From assembly GCA_030682575.1 (NCBI GenBank), contig JAUXNX010000005.1, forward strand, positions 124,001 to 188,000: DNA of 64,000 bases, given 5' to 3'. Positions 1 to 11,728 of the stretch are shown piece by piece. The notes beneath the pieces are model-generated. The model searched no databases and was not told where the DNA came from. It was given only the letters and a program-made list of their open reading frames with translations. Source of the DNA: Gammaproteobacteria bacterium. Lineage in GTDB: Bacteria; Pseudomonadota; Gammaproteobacteria; Pseudomonadales; Pseudohongiellaceae. Numbering within the stretch: position 1 is the stretch's first letter; every line of letters begins with the position of its first letter. The position numbers were made by a program, and so were the translations under genes.

Positions 1-675
1 GCCGATCTCCTCGAAAGAATCGAAGTAGTGAGTTATAGCACTGGCCGTGTGATTCCCTATTTGCCACGTCAGCATCAAACTGCTCTGCAGATCCGTGCCT
101 CTGGGAAGAAGCGTGTTCTCTGTCACAGGCACCAAAGCACTGTCAAGGACACTGCCGGGTGTAGCCGTGTCGTACAGATAGGTGGATTTGGTGCTGACTA
201 TGAACTGCCCGAAACGGGGTGACTCCCACACATACGAAGCACTGAGATCGATACCATAGGCCTGTTGGCCCGGGGTTACCGTACTCTTTACCGACGGTGC
301 TTCAAGCATGCCTGCGTAGAGATTGGAGTCATCAATGAACAACCCTCCCGGCATGGATGCCGACACCAGCACCTCTGGCATAACCGCTGCTGCCGGCATC
401 TGTCCCTGAACATCAACTCTCCAGGCATCAGCGCGTAGATCCAGACCTTTGACAGGAGAGAACACCATGCCAAGATTCAGGTTACTGATATATTCGCTTG
501 AGAAGGGAGTCTGGACCGCATTGCGGGTGACGTTGAAACCATCAGCTTCGGTACTGAGAAGTGAGGGGTTGAGTGCCTGGGGGACCACCAGACTCTGTGC
601 AGCAGCAGGCGCAGCGGCAACGAAGCCGTACACCAGTCCTGTCAACAAACCAAGTCTGAGTCGTGAGTTGATCAC
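1..675 (-). CDS. TonB-dependent-receptor-like beta-barrel protein, partial
   Basis: Open reading frame cut by the left edge; 225 codons are visible. A GTG at 675 is chosen because an in-frame TAA lies upstream near 733 and an AGGGG ribosome site precedes it by a few bases. The first ~25 residues form a signal peptide (Arg-Leu-Arg, a Leu/Val/Gly core, then APAAAQS). What follows resembles the C-terminal half of a TonB-dependent receptor barrel: SNLNLGMVFSPVKGLDLRAD, then AYGIDLSASYVWES, then SLMLTWQIGNHTASA. These correspond to late barrel strands such as 'NLGVVWQP..LSLSLDYW' and 'GIDVSASY'. No plug domain lies between the signal peptide and this region, so the gene looks like a barrel fragment given its own export signal. 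It could be a degraded receptor or a functional mini-barrel. The family call is inferred from strand motifs only. Confidence 0.6.
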   Translation of the reverse strand, partial: MINSRLRLGLLTGLVYGFVAAAPAAAQSLVVPQALNPSLLSTEADGFNVTRNAVQTPFSSEYISNLNLGMVFSPVKGLDLRADAWRVDVQGQMPAAAVMPEVLVSASMPGGLFIDDSNLYAGMLEAPSVKSTVTPGQQAYGIDLSASYVWESPRFGQFIVSTKSTYLYDTATPGSVLDSALVPVTENTLLPRGTDLQSSLMLTWQIGNHTASAITHYFDSFEEIG

Positions 676-812
676 AATCTGCCCCTTGAAGCATATTTCA
701 GTGTCGCGTATTGCAGCGACATCTCGTTCTATTTAATGCCTGTTGATTTCTTTCGCAACGCACAACAGTCCCGCTTGAACGGGGAGCATCTGGCCGTAGT
801 ATACACGCCGAA

Positions 813-1418
813 TTATAAAGTGACACATGTGTCAGCAATATTAATCCGCTGAATTTTGTCATTCGACTGGACTCCGATTTTCAGGGCCGCCAGCAAATTC
901 TCGACCGAAAGACTCTGCCCTGGCAGGATATGAGCCGGAGCAATCTCTGCAAGAGGCGCAAGCACAAATGCGCGCTGGTGAAGCCGAGGGTGGGGAAGAA
1001 TCAAATCCGATGCCACCACCTGCAAGAAACCGCAGGTTAGCAGATCCAGATCGAGAGTGCGGGCTGTGTTCTGAATATCCCCACGTGTTCTACCGAACTC
1101 CTCTTCAATCCCGTGCAACTGTCCAAGCACTCCCCTGGCAAACGCAAGCACATCTTTGCCGTGGAAGCGCGGCAACAACGCAGCAACAGCGTTGACGAAG
1201 TCCGGAGAACCGGGCGGGCAATCAACAGGTGCCGTACGCCAGAGTGACGACACGATTACGGGAAAATCACTCAGTGCCTGCAGGGCGATAAATGCTCTGT
1301 GCAGAGTTGTCGAAGATGCACCGAGATTCGACCCCAGACCTACCAGCACGAGGGGTATCCCGGTGTCACTCGGCAAATCAGTGATCGTGCCGTTGATGAT
1401 ATTGTTGCGAGAGCTCAT
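813..1418 (-). CDS. folK: 2-amino-4-hydroxy-6-hydroxymethyldihydropteridine pyrophosphokinase (HPPK)
   Basis: HPPK transfers pyrophosphate from ATP to 6-hydroxymethyl-dihydropterin in folate synthesis. The 201-residue protein has the family landmarks in order: GLGSNLG near the N-terminus, [19 protein letters not shown], then [20 protein letters not shown] with the RTLDLDLL metal/ATP-binding motif, and [19 protein letters not shown]. The ATG at 1418 was chosen because the longer frame upstream runs antiframe through hemE and lacks any family resemblance. The start overlaps the end of hemE by 41 bases, implying co-translation with it. The usual 'gPR' before TLDLD is replaced by 'TAR'. Cytoplasmic. 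Confidence 0.9.
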   Translation of the reverse strand: MSSRNNIINGTITDLPSDTGIPLVLVGLGSNLGASSTTLHRAFIALQALSDFPVIVSSLWRTAPVDCPPGSPDFVNAVAALLPRFHGKDVLAFARGVLGQLHGIEEEFGRTRGDIQNTARTLDLDLLTCGFLQVVASDLILPHPRLHQRAFVLAPLAEIAPAHILPGQSLSVENLLAALKIGVQSNDKIQRINIADTCVTL

Positions 1419-2502
1419 GGACAGCCTCGATAAACACTGCAACGTTAGCCGGATTGACGTCCGGTGTGATGCCGTGTCCCAGATTGAAAACGTGCCCCGG
1501 CCCATTGCCGTAGTCGGCCAGGATTCTGTCCACTTCGGCACGAATGCTCGCGGGGGAAGCATACAGAATGGAAGGATCCATGTTGCCCTGCAGAGCCACC
1601 GTGTCGCCGATGCGTGCACGGGCTCGGCCAATGTCGATGGTCCAGTCCAGCCCTACGCAGTCAGCACCGCCGGCAGCGATATCTTCCAGCCATAGACCAC
1701 CGTTCTTGGTGAATACGATGACGGGTACGGAACGTCCTTCGGACTCGCGGGTGAGCCCGGCCACGATCTTGTTCATGTAGGCAAGCGAGAACTCGCGGTA
1801 CGCAGGCGTTGTCAGCACACCGCCCCAGGTATCGAATATCTGCACGGCCTGAGCGCCAGCGGCAATCTGTGCGTTGAGATAGCTGGTCACGGCGATGGCG
1901 AGCTTGTCCAGTAGCAGATGCATGGCGCGGGGCTCGTTGAACATGAAGGCCTTGGCATTGCGGAAATCCTTGCTGCCGCTGCCTTCGATCATGTATGTGG
2001 CCAGTGTCCACGGGCTTCCCGAGAAGCCGATAAGCGGCACAGACCCGTTCAACTCCCGGCGAATCGTTGACACTGCGTCCACCACATAGGTCAGATCCTT
2101 GGCAACATTCAACGTCGGCAGGTCTTCCACATCTTTCTCGCTGCGGACTACCTTGCGAAAGCGCGGCCCTTCACCCTCGGTGAAATACAGCCCCTGCCCC
2201 ATTGCATCGGGTATGGTCAGGATATCGGAGAACAGGATGGCCGCATCCATGGGATAGCGACGCAGGGGCTGCAGTGTCACTTCGCAGGCGAGCTCCGGAG
2301 ACTTGCAGAGACTCATGAAATCCCCCGCCTGCTTGCGCGTGGCACGATATTCAGGCAAATAGCGCCCGGCTTGTCGCATCATCCAGACAGGCGTCATGTC
2401 AACTTCCTGACCCATCAATGCCCGCAAAAATCTGTCGTTCTTCAACGCTGCCAACGCTATTTCCTCACTCAGTGGTGCTGACTTGTGATCAGGATTGATC
2501 AT
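1378..2502 (-). CDS. hemE: Uroporphyrinogen decarboxylase
   Basis: Converts uroporphyrinogen III to coproporphyrinogen III in heme synthesis, a cofactor-free cytoplasmic enzyme. The 374-residue product contains the diagnostic [19 protein letters not shown] near residue 38 and [16 protein letters not shown] near 87, whose Arg and Asp residues hold the substrate, then [16 protein letters not shown] and the C-terminal [19 protein letters not shown]. It is about 18 residues longer at the N-terminus than the E. coli enzyme; the ATG at 2502 is the only nearby ATG that precedes the conserved KNDRFLRAL segment. It lies downstream of damX by about 100 bases and overlaps folK at its 3' end. Confidence 0.97.
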   Translation of the reverse strand: MINPDHKSAPLSEEIALAALKNDRFLRALMGQEVDMTPVWMMRQAGRYLPEYRATRKQAGDFMSLCKSPELACEVTLQPLRRYPMDAAILFSDILTIPDAMGQGLYFTEGEGPRFRKVVRSEKDVEDLPTLNVAKDLTYVVDAVSTIRRELNGSVPLIGFSGSPWTLATYMIEGSGSKDFRNAKAFMFNEPRAMHLLLDKLAIAVTSYLNAQIAAGAQAVQIFDTWGGVLTTPAYREFSLAYMNKIVAGLTRESEGRSVPVIVFTKNGGLWLEDIAAGGADCVGLDWTIDIGRARARIGDTVALQGNMDPSILYASPASIRAEVDRILADYGNGPGHVFNLGHGITPDVNPANVAVFIEAVHELSQQYHQRHDH

Positions 2503-2605
2503 CGTAGATGCCGGGATACGGCCTGAGAGCGGCTCCGGATCAAAAGGCTGGCCATTCTACACACCCTGCGAAGTGAGAACAAACCGGACCGCACACAGAG
2601 GTTTC

Positions 2606-4105
2606 TCAGTTTTGTGCGCGAATATCGTTCTGCACATCACCCACACTGCGTACCCAGGGCTGCAGGTTGCGTATTTCAGCGGGCAGGCTGGCAACGGCTG
2701 CCTGTGCTGCATTGCGGGATGCATACGCTCCGTGAATGATCACGAACCAGGGATTGCCATTGTTGCGAGTCTCATACCAGGACAAGGAGCTGGCGGCATG
2801 GCGGGCGACAAATTCCTCGACGTTACGACGCGAAGAGGAACCCAGTACCTGCAGGGTGAATTGAGCAGGGGGCAGTGCCAGTATCCGGGCGCGTTGCGTT
2901 GCCAGCGAGTCTGTGGCCGGGGCCTCAGCTACCGTTAAAGGATTGGTCGGCGCTGGCGCAGGTGGCGTGACCACTGCAACCGCTGGCGCAGGAGTCACTG
3001 GAGTTGTTGCGACCGGTGACTCCAAACTGACTGTCTCTGCCAACGGTGCCGAAGTTGCAGTCTGACCGGGAAGCGCTTCGTCCACAGGAGCAGAGACCAA
3101 CTGTGAGGTTTCTTCAACAGCGACGTCCTGGCCATCAACCACCGCTGCATCCTGCTCTGGAGTTGAACCGGGCAAGGCTACAGGAACCGTAATGGTTCTT
3201 TGCGTACTTTGCGAAACCGCACCCTTGTCTCCTCCGGAGAAGAAGGCAATGGTCAAAACCGCCAGCAGTCCCATCACTGCGAATGCATATTTCCTTGGCA
3301 CGATGTTCAGCAAATCGAGAATCGCGGCGCCACCCTGTGGCGCATTGAGCATCTCTCCTGCCAGAAGATTGATCGCACCTGGCTGGCCTGCTGATTGCTT
3401 GTGGATTTTCTCGATCTGGCGATTGCTGAACGGCAAGGAGCGCGAGTGAGCACCGCGACTGAAGCCCACGCAATTCAGCCTGAAGCGCAGATAGTCGCGG
3501 GTCTCGTCCAGACTCATGGCAGGCAGTTGCAGACTGAGAAACTGCTGGGCACCGTTCTTCAATGGACAGGTGTAGTCCAGCATATCAAACAGTTGCGGCT
3601 CACCCAGCAGAATCAGATGGAACGTGCCATCAACATTGTCGACAAGCGCCAATCGGGTAAGCAGTGCAAAGGCATCGTCACCTAGTTCATGGGCGTCATC
3701 GACGATCAGAACGACGGTGCGGGACTGTCGGTGTACCGCCGCAAAGTAATCCAGCAGAGCAGCTTTGAGGTCGGCGATTGAAGCCTGAGGTGGAAAATCG
3801 AGCACGAAGGCCTTGAACATTTCTTCCAGCAATTGCGAAGGACTGGTCAACAGGCTGGCCCGGGCGCGAGCGACAATCTGATCTCTTGCGGCCTGCCTTG
3901 CGAAGAAGTCTCCGAGTGCAGTCTTGCCGCTGCCAGAGGGGCCCATCAGCGCAATGATGTCCTGGGTCTCGCGGGACAAATGCAGCAGCTGGTCAAGCAT
4001 CGCCCTGCGCATCGCGCCGGGAAAGAGGCTTTCCATGGGGGTTGTCGCCGCGAACGGGTCGGCCGACAGGTTCAGGGCGTCCAGCGTCTCATTTACTCTT
4101 GGCAC
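2606..4105 (-). CDS. damX: DamX-like AAA ATPase with SPOR domain
   Basis: Inner-membrane cell-division protein of the DamX type, recruited to the septum by its peptidoglycan-binding SPOR domain. Residues ~1-270 form an AAA/ExeA-like ATPase module: Walker A GPSGSGKT, Walker [11 protein letters not shown] and sensor-like [11 protein letters not shown] transmembrane helix ([18 protein letters not shown]) sits near residue 275. A long Pro/Ala/Thr/Val-rich periplasmic linker follows, then a SPOR domain over the last ~80 residues ([20 protein letters not shown] ... [20 protein letters not shown]). GTG at 4105 is the start; it overlaps the end of aroB by 13 bases. E. coli DamX also follows aroKB, which supports the name. 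The N-terminal ATPase part is fuller than in E. coli DamX. Confidence 0.88.
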   Translation of the reverse strand: MPRVNETLDALNLSADPFAATTPMESLFPGAMRRAMLDQLLHLSRETQDIIALMGPSGSGKTALGDFFARQAARDQIVARARASLLTSPSQLLEEMFKAFVLDFPPQASIADLKAALLDYFAAVHRQSRTVVLIVDDAHELGDDAFALLTRLALVDNVDGTFHLILLGEPQLFDMLDYTCPLKNGAQQFLSLQLPAMSLDETRDYLRFRLNCVGFSRGAHSRSLPFSNRQIEKIHKQSAGQPGAINLLAGEMLNAPQGGAAILDLLNIVPRKYAFAVMGLLAVLTIAFFSGGDKGAVSQSTQRTITVPVALPGSTPEQDAAVVDGQDVAVEETSQLVSAPVDEALPGQTATSAPLAETVSLESPVATTPVTPAPAVAVVTPPAPAPTNPLTVAEAPATDSLATQRARILALPPAQFTLQVLGSSSRRNVEEFVARHAASSLSWYETRNNGNPWFVIIHGAYASRNAAQAAVASLPAEIRNLQPWVRSVGDVQNDIRAQN

Positions 4106-5184
4106 AATCCTTCTCTCGCCTCCAGTGTCTGCTGCAACAAGTCAGCATCAATGCCGCTTTCAATCACGGCCTGCCCCAACCCTCGCAGCAGGATAAAACG
4201 GATCTTGCCGCCGAGCACCTTTTTGTCAAAAGCCATCAGTCGCATGAAATCATCGGCTGTCATGGCAGATGGTGGAGAGACGGGCAACCCCGCACGCGCC
4301 AGCAATGTTTTGGCGCGCTGCGCCTCCGCTGGCGGCAGCCAACCGAGACGACATGACAGGTCTGCCGCCATGACCATACCGGCAGCAACTGCCTCGCCAT
4401 GCAGCCACGTGCCATACCCCATCGCAGTCTCGATAGCGTGACCGAAAGTGTGCCCAAGATTGAGCAGCGCACGCACACCGCCCTCCTTTTCATCTGCGGC
4501 GACAATGCGGGCCTTTTCTTCGCAACTCACTCTGACAGCCTCTGCCAACAATGCCCTGTCGCCAGCGATCAAGCCAGACATATTCTCCTCAAGCCAGGCG
4601 AAGAAAGCTGCATTGTCGATCAACCCATACTTGATAACCTCGGCAATGCCGGCCTTCAATTCCTTGTCCGGAAGAGACCCCAGGACGTCGGTATCGGCAA
4701 TCACACATTGCGGCTGATAGAACGCCCCGATCATGTTCTTGCCCAGTGGATGATTGACACCGGTCTTGCCTCCGACAGAAGAATCCACCTGCGCCAGTAA
4801 TGTGGTCGGCACCTGCACGAAATTCACGCCACGCTGATATGTGGCCGCTGCAAAGCCGGTGAGGTCGCCAATCACACCTCCACCGAGCGCAATGAGAGTG
4901 GTGCTGCGTTCATGACGATCTGCAAGCAGTTTGTCATATATAGAGGAGAGGGTTGCCAGCGACTTGGTGTGCTCACCATCGGGCAACACCATGTGATCAC
5001 ACTGGACATTCCCCATACCTGCCTTGAGTTTTTCCAGGTAGAGAGGGGCCACTACCTCATTGGTAATGATCAACGCTCGATGCCCATGGACATGGGGACG
5101 AATCAGGCCGGTCTGTCCCAGCAAACCCGAACCGATGAAAATGGGATAGGTACGTTCTCCGAGATCGACGTCAACTTTGATCAT
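4093..5184 (-). CDS. aroB: 3-dehydroquinate synthase
   Basis: Second step of the shikimate pathway, cyclising DAHP to 3-dehydroquinate with NAD+ and a divalent metal. The 363-residue product has DGEHTKSL, the glycine-rich [39 protein letters not shown] and the metal-ligand stretch [18 protein letters not shown] ... [10 protein letters not shown]. Length is normal. The ATG at 5184 overlaps the aroK stop in an ATGA arrangement, so the two are translationally coupled, and the 3' end overlaps damX. Confidence 0.98.
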   Translation of the reverse strand: MIKVDVDLGERTYPIFIGSGLLGQTGLIRPHVHGHRALIITNEVVAPLYLEKLKAGMGNVQCDHMVLPDGEHTKSLATLSSIYDKLLADRHERSTTLIALGGGVIGDLTGFAAATYQRGVNFVQVPTTLLAQVDSSVGGKTGVNHPLGKNMIGAFYQPQCVIADTDVLGSLPDKELKAGIAEVIKYGLIDNAAFFAWLEENMSGLIAGDRALLAEAVRVSCEEKARIVAADEKEGGVRALLNLGHTFGHAIETAMGYGTWLHGEAVAAGMVMAADLSCRLGWLPPAEAQRAKTLLARAGLPVSPPSAMTADDFMRLMAFDKKVLGGKIRFILLRGLGQAVIESGIDADLLQQTLEAREGLCQE

Positions 5185-5720
5185 TGTGCTGATTCCACTG
5201 CTTTGTATTCCTCGATCTGGCGCAGGATTTCCGCAGTCACCGACCGGGGGCTGCGGCGACTGGTGTCGACGGTCACATGCGCCGTCTCCCGGTAAAGCGG
5301 TTCGCGTATCTTGATCAATTCCTTGATCTTGGCCAGCGGATTCTCTGTTTGCAGAAGTGGCCGGTTCTTGTCCTTGCCGGTTCTTTCAAGCTGCTGCGCT
5401 ACCGAGGCACGCAGGTAAACTACAATTCCTCTGCTCTTGAGATTGCTGCGACTCTCCGGGGCGAGAATGGCGCCGCCCCCGGTAGCCAGAATGATCCCTT
5501 CACGACGGGACAAGGTATCGATCATGCGGGCCTCACGAATGCGAAAACCCTGCTCGCCTTCGACATCAAAAATCCAGGGAATGTCCGCGCCCGTGACATA
5601 CTCGATTTCGCGATCCGAATCGAAGAATGGCATGTGCAACTGGGCAGCCAGCAGACGCCCGATAGTGCTTTTGCCAACCCCCATGGGGCCAATTAGAAAG
5701 ATATTGTCCGGCGTGTCCAT
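5181..5720 (-). CDS. aroK: Shikimate kinase
   Basis: Phosphorylates shikimate at O3. The product is 179 residues from the ATG at 5720; a TTG directly before it (5723) is better spaced from the upstream GAGGA and could be used instead. The Walker A loop [15 protein letters not shown], the substrate-binding [19 protein letters not shown] and LATGGGA, and the lid arginine region [12 protein letters not shown] are all present. It is the first gene after pilQ and is coupled to aroB. It is separated from pilQ by ~200 bases containing a hairpin. Confidence 0.97.
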   Translation of the reverse strand: MDTPDNIFLIGPMGVGKSTIGRLLAAQLHMPFFDSDREIEYVTGADIPWIFDVEGEQGFRIREARMIDTLSRREGIILATGGGAILAPESRSNLKSRGIVVYLRASVAQQLERTGKDKNRPLLQTENPLAKIKELIKIREPLYRETAHVTVDTSRRSPRSVTAEILRQIEEYKAVESAQ

Positions 5721-5768
5721 CAATAGGCCATTCCTCAGCAGGATTTCCTGAAAAACTCAGTACCCGGT

Positions 5769-5791
5769 TTTTCCGCCGTCAGTGCGGAAAA
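5769..5791. other. Inverted repeat between pilQ and aroK
   Basis: An 8-bp perfect stem TTTTCCGC / GCGGAAAA with a 7-base loop lies in the ~200-base gap between pilQ and aroK. It lacks a clear downstream U-run on either strand, so it may be a weak terminator, a processing site or an mRNA stabiliser. Nothing else was recognised in 5721-5920. Confidence 0.4.
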
Positions 5792-5920
5792 GGCCGCCAT
5801 TGTAACCTTGCCGTGCGGGCAAAATCACTGCTGTTACACAGATCTGCCCGCAACGAACAGCGAGAGAAGGAGTTGAGGAAGGTTACAGCGCTTGCAGGCT
5901 GCTCATCTTTTAGTGAGTTC

Positions 5921-8218
5921 TCAGCGTGTATTGATCTCCGCAATGATTCTCGGAGTGATGAAAATCAGCAGTTCCGTGCGCCGGTTGCTGTTATTGGTGC
6001 GTTTGAACAGGCGGCCTAGGTAGGGAACGTCTCCAAGCACCGGAGTCTTCGTTTCAGTCGTCGTGGTCTCTTCTCTGAAGACCCCTCCAAGTACAATGGT
6101 GTCGCCGTTCTCTACCAGCACGCTGGTATTGATGGAGTTGGTGTTGATCGCCGGTACATTACCACTGCCCGCCGCCACGGAGTCCTGGTGGATATCCAGT
6201 TGCATGATGATTCTGCCATCCGGGGTTATCTGAGGCGTTACCTCCAGAGACAATACAGCATCCACGAACTCGGTAGTCGATCCGCCTGCCGTACCGCCGG
6301 CCTGCGCTTGATATGGAATACGCACCCCCGACTGAATAGTGGCCGTGACCTTGTCCTGTGTTGTCACTTTTGGACGTGCAATCACTTCGCCATTACCACT
6401 GCTCTCCAGTGCCGACAGTTCCAGTTCGATAAGACCGCTATTGCTGGTAAAACCGACCGAAAACGATGAAGCACTCTCATCCTGCACACCCAGATCAATC
6501 GCCAGTGCATCAGGAAAGCTCGTGGTCCCGATGGGAATCGGAACGGCAGCGATCGCCTGTGCCACAATCGCCCCGATGAGGCTCGGGTCAGTGCCATCCT
6601 GCAAGGCGGTTACTCTGGCCGATTCACCCGCAGCAAGCGCCTCACGAATGGCAATACTCTCGGCCACACGGTTATTCTGTTGCTCCAGCGTTGATGCCTG
6701 GCTGCCACCGTAGCGGAAACCATCACGGGAATCGGTTCTGCCTGCCCCCCCCCAGCGGATACCGAGATCCCGTCCAAAGTCAGTGGATACGTTGACAATC
6801 CTTGCTTCTATCAGCACCTGCCGCACGGGCACATCAAGCCTGCTGAGTAATCGCCTGACCTCTTCCAGTTTCTCAGCCACATCACGAATGATGATGATAT
6901 TGGTGCGGGCATCCACCGTTGCGGTACCCCTGCTTGACAGCACACCAGAGTTACCGAATTCGGGAACACCACCGGTCGAATCTGTACTCGTAGAAGCGCT
7001 GCCTGTGGAAGAACCCGTAAGCAAGGTGAGGATGTTCGCAGCATCGGCATAATTGACTTGCACGAACTCGGTGTGGAGCGGTGCGAGAGCCTGTGCCTGT
7101 CGAGACGCATCAAGAGCCTGCTGTTCCTGGGCCGCGATTTCACCTGCAGGAGCCACATACAACACATTACCGACGAGACGTTTATCCAGATTCCGTGATT
7201 GCAGCACCAGATTCAGTGCCTGATCCCAAGGTACATCCTGAAGCTGCAACGTGATGTTGCCAGAGATCGCATCGCTTGCCACGAGATTCAGATTGTTCTC
7301 GTCTGCCAGCAGTTGCAGAACCGATCGTACATCAATGTTCTGGAAGCTCAGCGAGACCAGAGTGCCCGAGTAGACTGATGCAGGATCAGCGCCGGCGGTT
7401 GTCGCTCCGGGCGGCGTCACACTAATGGTGTACTGCCGACCTTGTTGGTAGGCGACATACTCGTACTCTCCATTGAGGTCGATCGCGATCGTCGCATTGC
7501 CGCGCTGCGGATACACATCCACCGTGTTGACCGGTGTAGCAAAATCAGTGACATCAAAGCGCCGATTCAGACGCTCCGGCACATCTGTACCTGCAAACTC
7601 CAGATAGATGCGGGTGCCGATCTGTTCCACGTTTCCCAGCACTTGATCACTGCTGAGACTGATAACAATCAGTCCTTCGTCTGGCTCAGAGCCTCTGCGG
7701 AAGGTGACATCTGCAAGCGTGAGGCCGGAAATCGAAACAGGCGCTGCGGCCGCAGATGAACCTGCTGGCGCTGCAGCCGCAACCACAATGCCACTGCCCA
7801 GTCGCACAACCAGCGTATTGCCCTCAATACGGGTTTCATAATCAACCGGATGGCTCAGATTGAATACCAGACGCGTTCGGTCTGTGGTTTCGAGAATCAT
7901 CACACTCTGTGCATTGTTGGAATCAATATCAAAGCGGCGCTCCGCGAGACTGCTTTGTACATTACTCAAATCGATCGAGATACGAGCCGGGTCTTCCTGC
8001 GCAAACCCAGAGGGTTGCGGTGGCGCCCCATCAAAGTCCAGTCGCACTTCAATGCTGTCGCCAGGCAGGTTGGCAAAACCAATGCTGTGCAGGTTCACCG
8101 CTTGCTGTGCATAGTTTGGCTGCAGACTCAGACAGGCAAACAGAAACGGCAGACACCACTTCCAGACAGCGCGCACGCCCTTGGTTTTGGTAATTGTCGT
8201 CATCGTCACTGTAGACAT
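5921..8218 (-). CDS. pilQ: Type IV pilus secretin PilQ
   Basis: Outer-membrane multimeric channel through which the type IV pilus exits. The 765-residue precursor has an N-terminal signal peptide ending near NYAQQ and two AMIN-type peptidoglycan-binding domains (residues ~40-135 and ~165-265). A secretin short domain follows (SLSFQNIDVRSVLQLLADEN, ~285-355), then an N1-type domain with a Ser/Thr/Gly-rich insertion (~405-430) and the C-terminal secretin pore with VIARPKVTTQDKVTATIQSG, QITPDGRIIMQLDI and VLGDVPYLGRLFKR. Last gene of pilMNOPQ, 100 bases after pilP. Confidence 0.97.
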   Translation of the reverse strand: MSTVTMTTITKTKGVRAVWKWCLPFLFACLSLQPNYAQQAVNLHSIGFANLPGDSIEVRLDFDGAPPQPSGFAQEDPARISIDLSNVQSSLAERRFDIDSNNAQSVMILETTDRTRLVFNLSHPVDYETRIEGNTLVVRLGSGIVVAAAAPAGSSAAAAPVSISGLTLADVTFRRGSEPDEGLIVISLSSDQVLGNVEQIGTRIYLEFAGTDVPERLNRRFDVTDFATPVNTVDVYPQRGNATIAIDLNGEYEYVAYQQGRQYTISVTPPGATTAGADPASVYSGTLVSLSFQNIDVRSVLQLLADENNLNLVASDAISGNITLQLQDVPWDQALNLVLQSRNLDKRLVGNVLYVAPAGEIAAQEQQALDASRQAQALAPLHTEFVQVNYADAANILTLLTGSSTGSASTSTDSTGGVPEFGNSGVLSSRGTATVDARTNIIIIRDVAEKLEEVRRLLSRLDVPVRQVLIEARIVNVSTDFGRDLGIRWGGAGRTDSRDGFRYGGSQASTLEQQNNRVAESIAIREALAAGESARVTALQDGTDPSLIGAIVAQAIAAVPIPIGTTSFPDALAIDLGVQDESASSFSVGFTSNSGLIELELSALESSGNGEVIARPKVTTQDKVTATIQSGVRIPYQAQAGGTAGGSTTEFVDAVLSLEVTPQITPDGRIIMQLDIHQDSVAAGSGNVPAINTNSINTSVLVENGDTIVLGGVFREETTTTETKTPVLGDVPYLGRLFKRTNNSNRRTELLIFITPRIIAEINTR

Positions 8219-8318
8219 TATTTGGTCACCTGGTAAGGCAGCGAACTCCCCGCTGCGGACATTATCCTGTTGCTGTTATCGCACCACCCATGGCGCTGTC
8301 GATTTGCACGTCGTTTCT

Positions 8319-8888
8319 TCATCGCTGCATCGCCAGCGTCTGCGGCCTCTCAAGCCAACCGCCACTGCCGGAAGGAACTATTTCGATGATCTCAGTCTCT
8401 GTAGCTGTCACCCTGATGATCCGGCCATGATTACGACCCAGGTAATTGCCTATACCAACGCGATGTATCATGCCGCTCTCGTCGCGTATCAGTGCAAGGT
8501 AACTGTTGCCTCGGGTGATCATACCCACCATGTTCAGGCTGGGCAGCGAGAAACTTTCCAAAGGTTCCTGCACTCGGTCGAAGTTCGGTTGAACTTGATT
8601 AACAGGCTCGTTGGCAGCGGCTGTACCAGCCATCACGGGAACGTCAAACGGGCTGCGCATGGAGGCAGCGCTGTAGGTAAATGCTTCGTAAGGCAGGAAC
8701 ACCGGCATGGGCTCCACCTCCCCTCCCGGCCGTATCGACACATCGATAATATACTGCTGCAAATCGTCCATATTGCCAGCACGCGAACACGCGACCTGTA
8801 GAAGACATAACAAGCTGATTGTGGTCAGCTTCAACAGACTGATGATGTGACCCGCAATCGCACCGTTATGGAGTGCTGGCAAAGGCAT
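8319..8888 (-). CDS. pilP: Type IV pilus lipoprotein PilP
   Basis: Periplasmic lipoprotein linking the inner-membrane PilMNO complex to the PilQ secretin. The N-terminus carries a lipobox-like LLQVACSR, so the mature protein begins at Cys. The body has the PilP signature DDLQQYIIDVSIRPGGEVEP and the beta-rich C-terminal domain with VGMITRGNSYLALIRDESG and VGIGNYLGRNHGRIIRV. Two ATGs compete: 8897 sits directly on the GGAGG, while 8888 is nine bases from it and is preferred. The start overlaps pilO by 23 bases. 189 residues, normal for the family. Confidence 0.94.
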   Translation of the reverse strand: MPLPALHNGAIAGHIISLLKLTTISLLCLLQVACSRAGNMDDLQQYIIDVSIRPGGEVEPMPVFLPYEAFTYSAASMRSPFDVPVMAGTAAANEPVNQVQPNFDRVQEPLESFSLPSLNMVGMITRGNSYLALIRDESGMIHRVGIGNYLGRNHGRIIRVTATETEIIEIVPSGSGGWLERPQTLAMQR

Positions 8889-9504
8889 TTTGCTCATCCT
8901 CCGTGCGGTAGCGATAGGTTTTTGCAGTGATGGTCATGGAGAGCGCGGCGCGCTGATTCATCGCTGTAATTTCGAAGTCATGCAGTGTAACGATACGAGG
9001 AAGACTGGCAACGCCGCTGACAAAAGTGCCAAAGTCGTGATAGTTGCCCATGACTTCCACTTGAATGGGCTGCTCGATATAGAACTCCTGTGCCAGCTCC
9101 GCATCCAGTTCTATGCGAGAAAATGCAAGGTTGCTACCCAGGCCCGTTTCGGTGATGTCATCGACCAGGTCCGGTACTTCCGTCTGGCTGGGTAACTGTC
9201 TCAGCAGTTCGGAGAACGCCTCTTCCATCTCAACAGTCTGCGCCTTGTACTCTTCAAGGTTCGCGGCCATGACAGCCTTCAGCTCGAATTCGTTCCGCAG
9301 TGTCGACTCCTCTGCCGTCCAGCGCTCCAGTGCTCCCTGCAGATTTCTGATATCGAACCAGAACCCAAGCCCCAGACACAATACAAAAATGAACATTGCG
9401 ATCACGAATTTTACGACACCTGGCCACACACCGATTGATTCGATGTCGCTGAGGTTATTCCAGTCGAAGTTCTGCAGCTCTTTGGTCAGATTCGCAAGTG
9501 CCAT
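8866..9504 (-). CDS. pilO: Type IV pilus inner-membrane protein PilO
   Basis: Forms a heterodimer with PilN in the pilus alignment subcomplex. One transmembrane helix (VVKFVIAMFIFVLCLGLGFW, residues ~28-48), a coiled-coil (~55-95, LRNEFELKAVMAANLEEYKA), then the ferredoxin-like domain including QEFYIEQPIQVEVMGNYHDF and VTLHDFEI. The ATG at 9504 is chosen over an upstream in-frame start because AGGAGG lies six bases before it and pilN stops immediately upstream. 212 residues. Confidence 0.95.
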   Translation of the reverse strand: MALANLTKELQNFDWNNLSDIESIGVWPGVVKFVIAMFIFVLCLGLGFWFDIRNLQGALERWTAEESTLRNEFELKAVMAANLEEYKAQTVEMEEAFSELLRQLPSQTEVPDLVDDITETGLGSNLAFSRIELDAELAQEFYIEQPIQVEVMGNYHDFGTFVSGVASLPRIVTLHDFEITAMNQRAALSMTITAKTYRYRTEDEQNAFASTP

Positions 9505-9505
9505 G

Positions 9506-10077
9506 TCACTCCTCCTGGTCCCGACCAGGTTCATGCAGACCCAGCGTCAGCGAGAAAGCATTGGCAGAGCGTTGATCCGAATTGGCATCTGCACTGGCAG
9601 CGGAGATCTGTTGCAGGCTCGGATTCACAAACCACTCAGAATCATCTAGTCTACGCATCAATTCCGACACCTTGTTGTTGGACTCTGCGATACCTTCAAT
9701 CTCAAGACGATCTCCCCTCCTGATCAGCGAATTGAAATAGACGCCTGTGGGCAGAGACTTAACCATCTCATCGAATATGCGCACAATCACAGGACGAGAA
9801 CCCTGCAGATCCTGAATCACTTCCATACGTGCGTTGATCTGTTCCTTCTGCTGTTTGAGCTGATTGATTTCCGCGATCTGGGCATCCAGCACGAGAATCT
9901 CCCGACGCAGAAAGTCGTTGCGCGATTGTTGATAGCGGATATCACCGCGAAAACTGCGATCAACGAGAAAGATTATGCCGGCAGCAATAATGACAACGCC
10001 CATCAACAGCACAAAGAATTCCCGCTTGCGTTCTTCGCGCAGTTGTTCACGCCACGGCAATAGATTGATACGCGCCA

Positions 10078-10078
<1 letters not shown>
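9506..10078 (-). CDS. pilN: Type IV pilus inner-membrane protein PilN
   Basis: Starts with the diagnostic MARINLLPWREQLREERKRE, the cytoplasmic peptide that docks into PilM. A single transmembrane helix (FVLLMGVVIIAAGIIFLV, ~22-39), a coiled coil and a periplasmic domain with SLPTGVYFNSLIRRGDRLEI follow. The ATG overlaps the pilM stop (TGATG) and AGGAG lies about nine bases before it. 190 residues. Confidence 0.96.

Positions 10079-11728
<1,650 letters not shown>

Noticed and set aside
1419-1631. Upstream extension of the folK frame (272-residue reading)
   Set aside because: The extra residues are read out of frame through hemE and show no HPPK similarity; the ATG at 1418 fits the family.
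5769-5791. Hairpin between pilQ and aroK as a standard terminator
   Set aside because: The stem is good but no U-run follows on the transcribed strand, so it is listed only as an inverted repeat.
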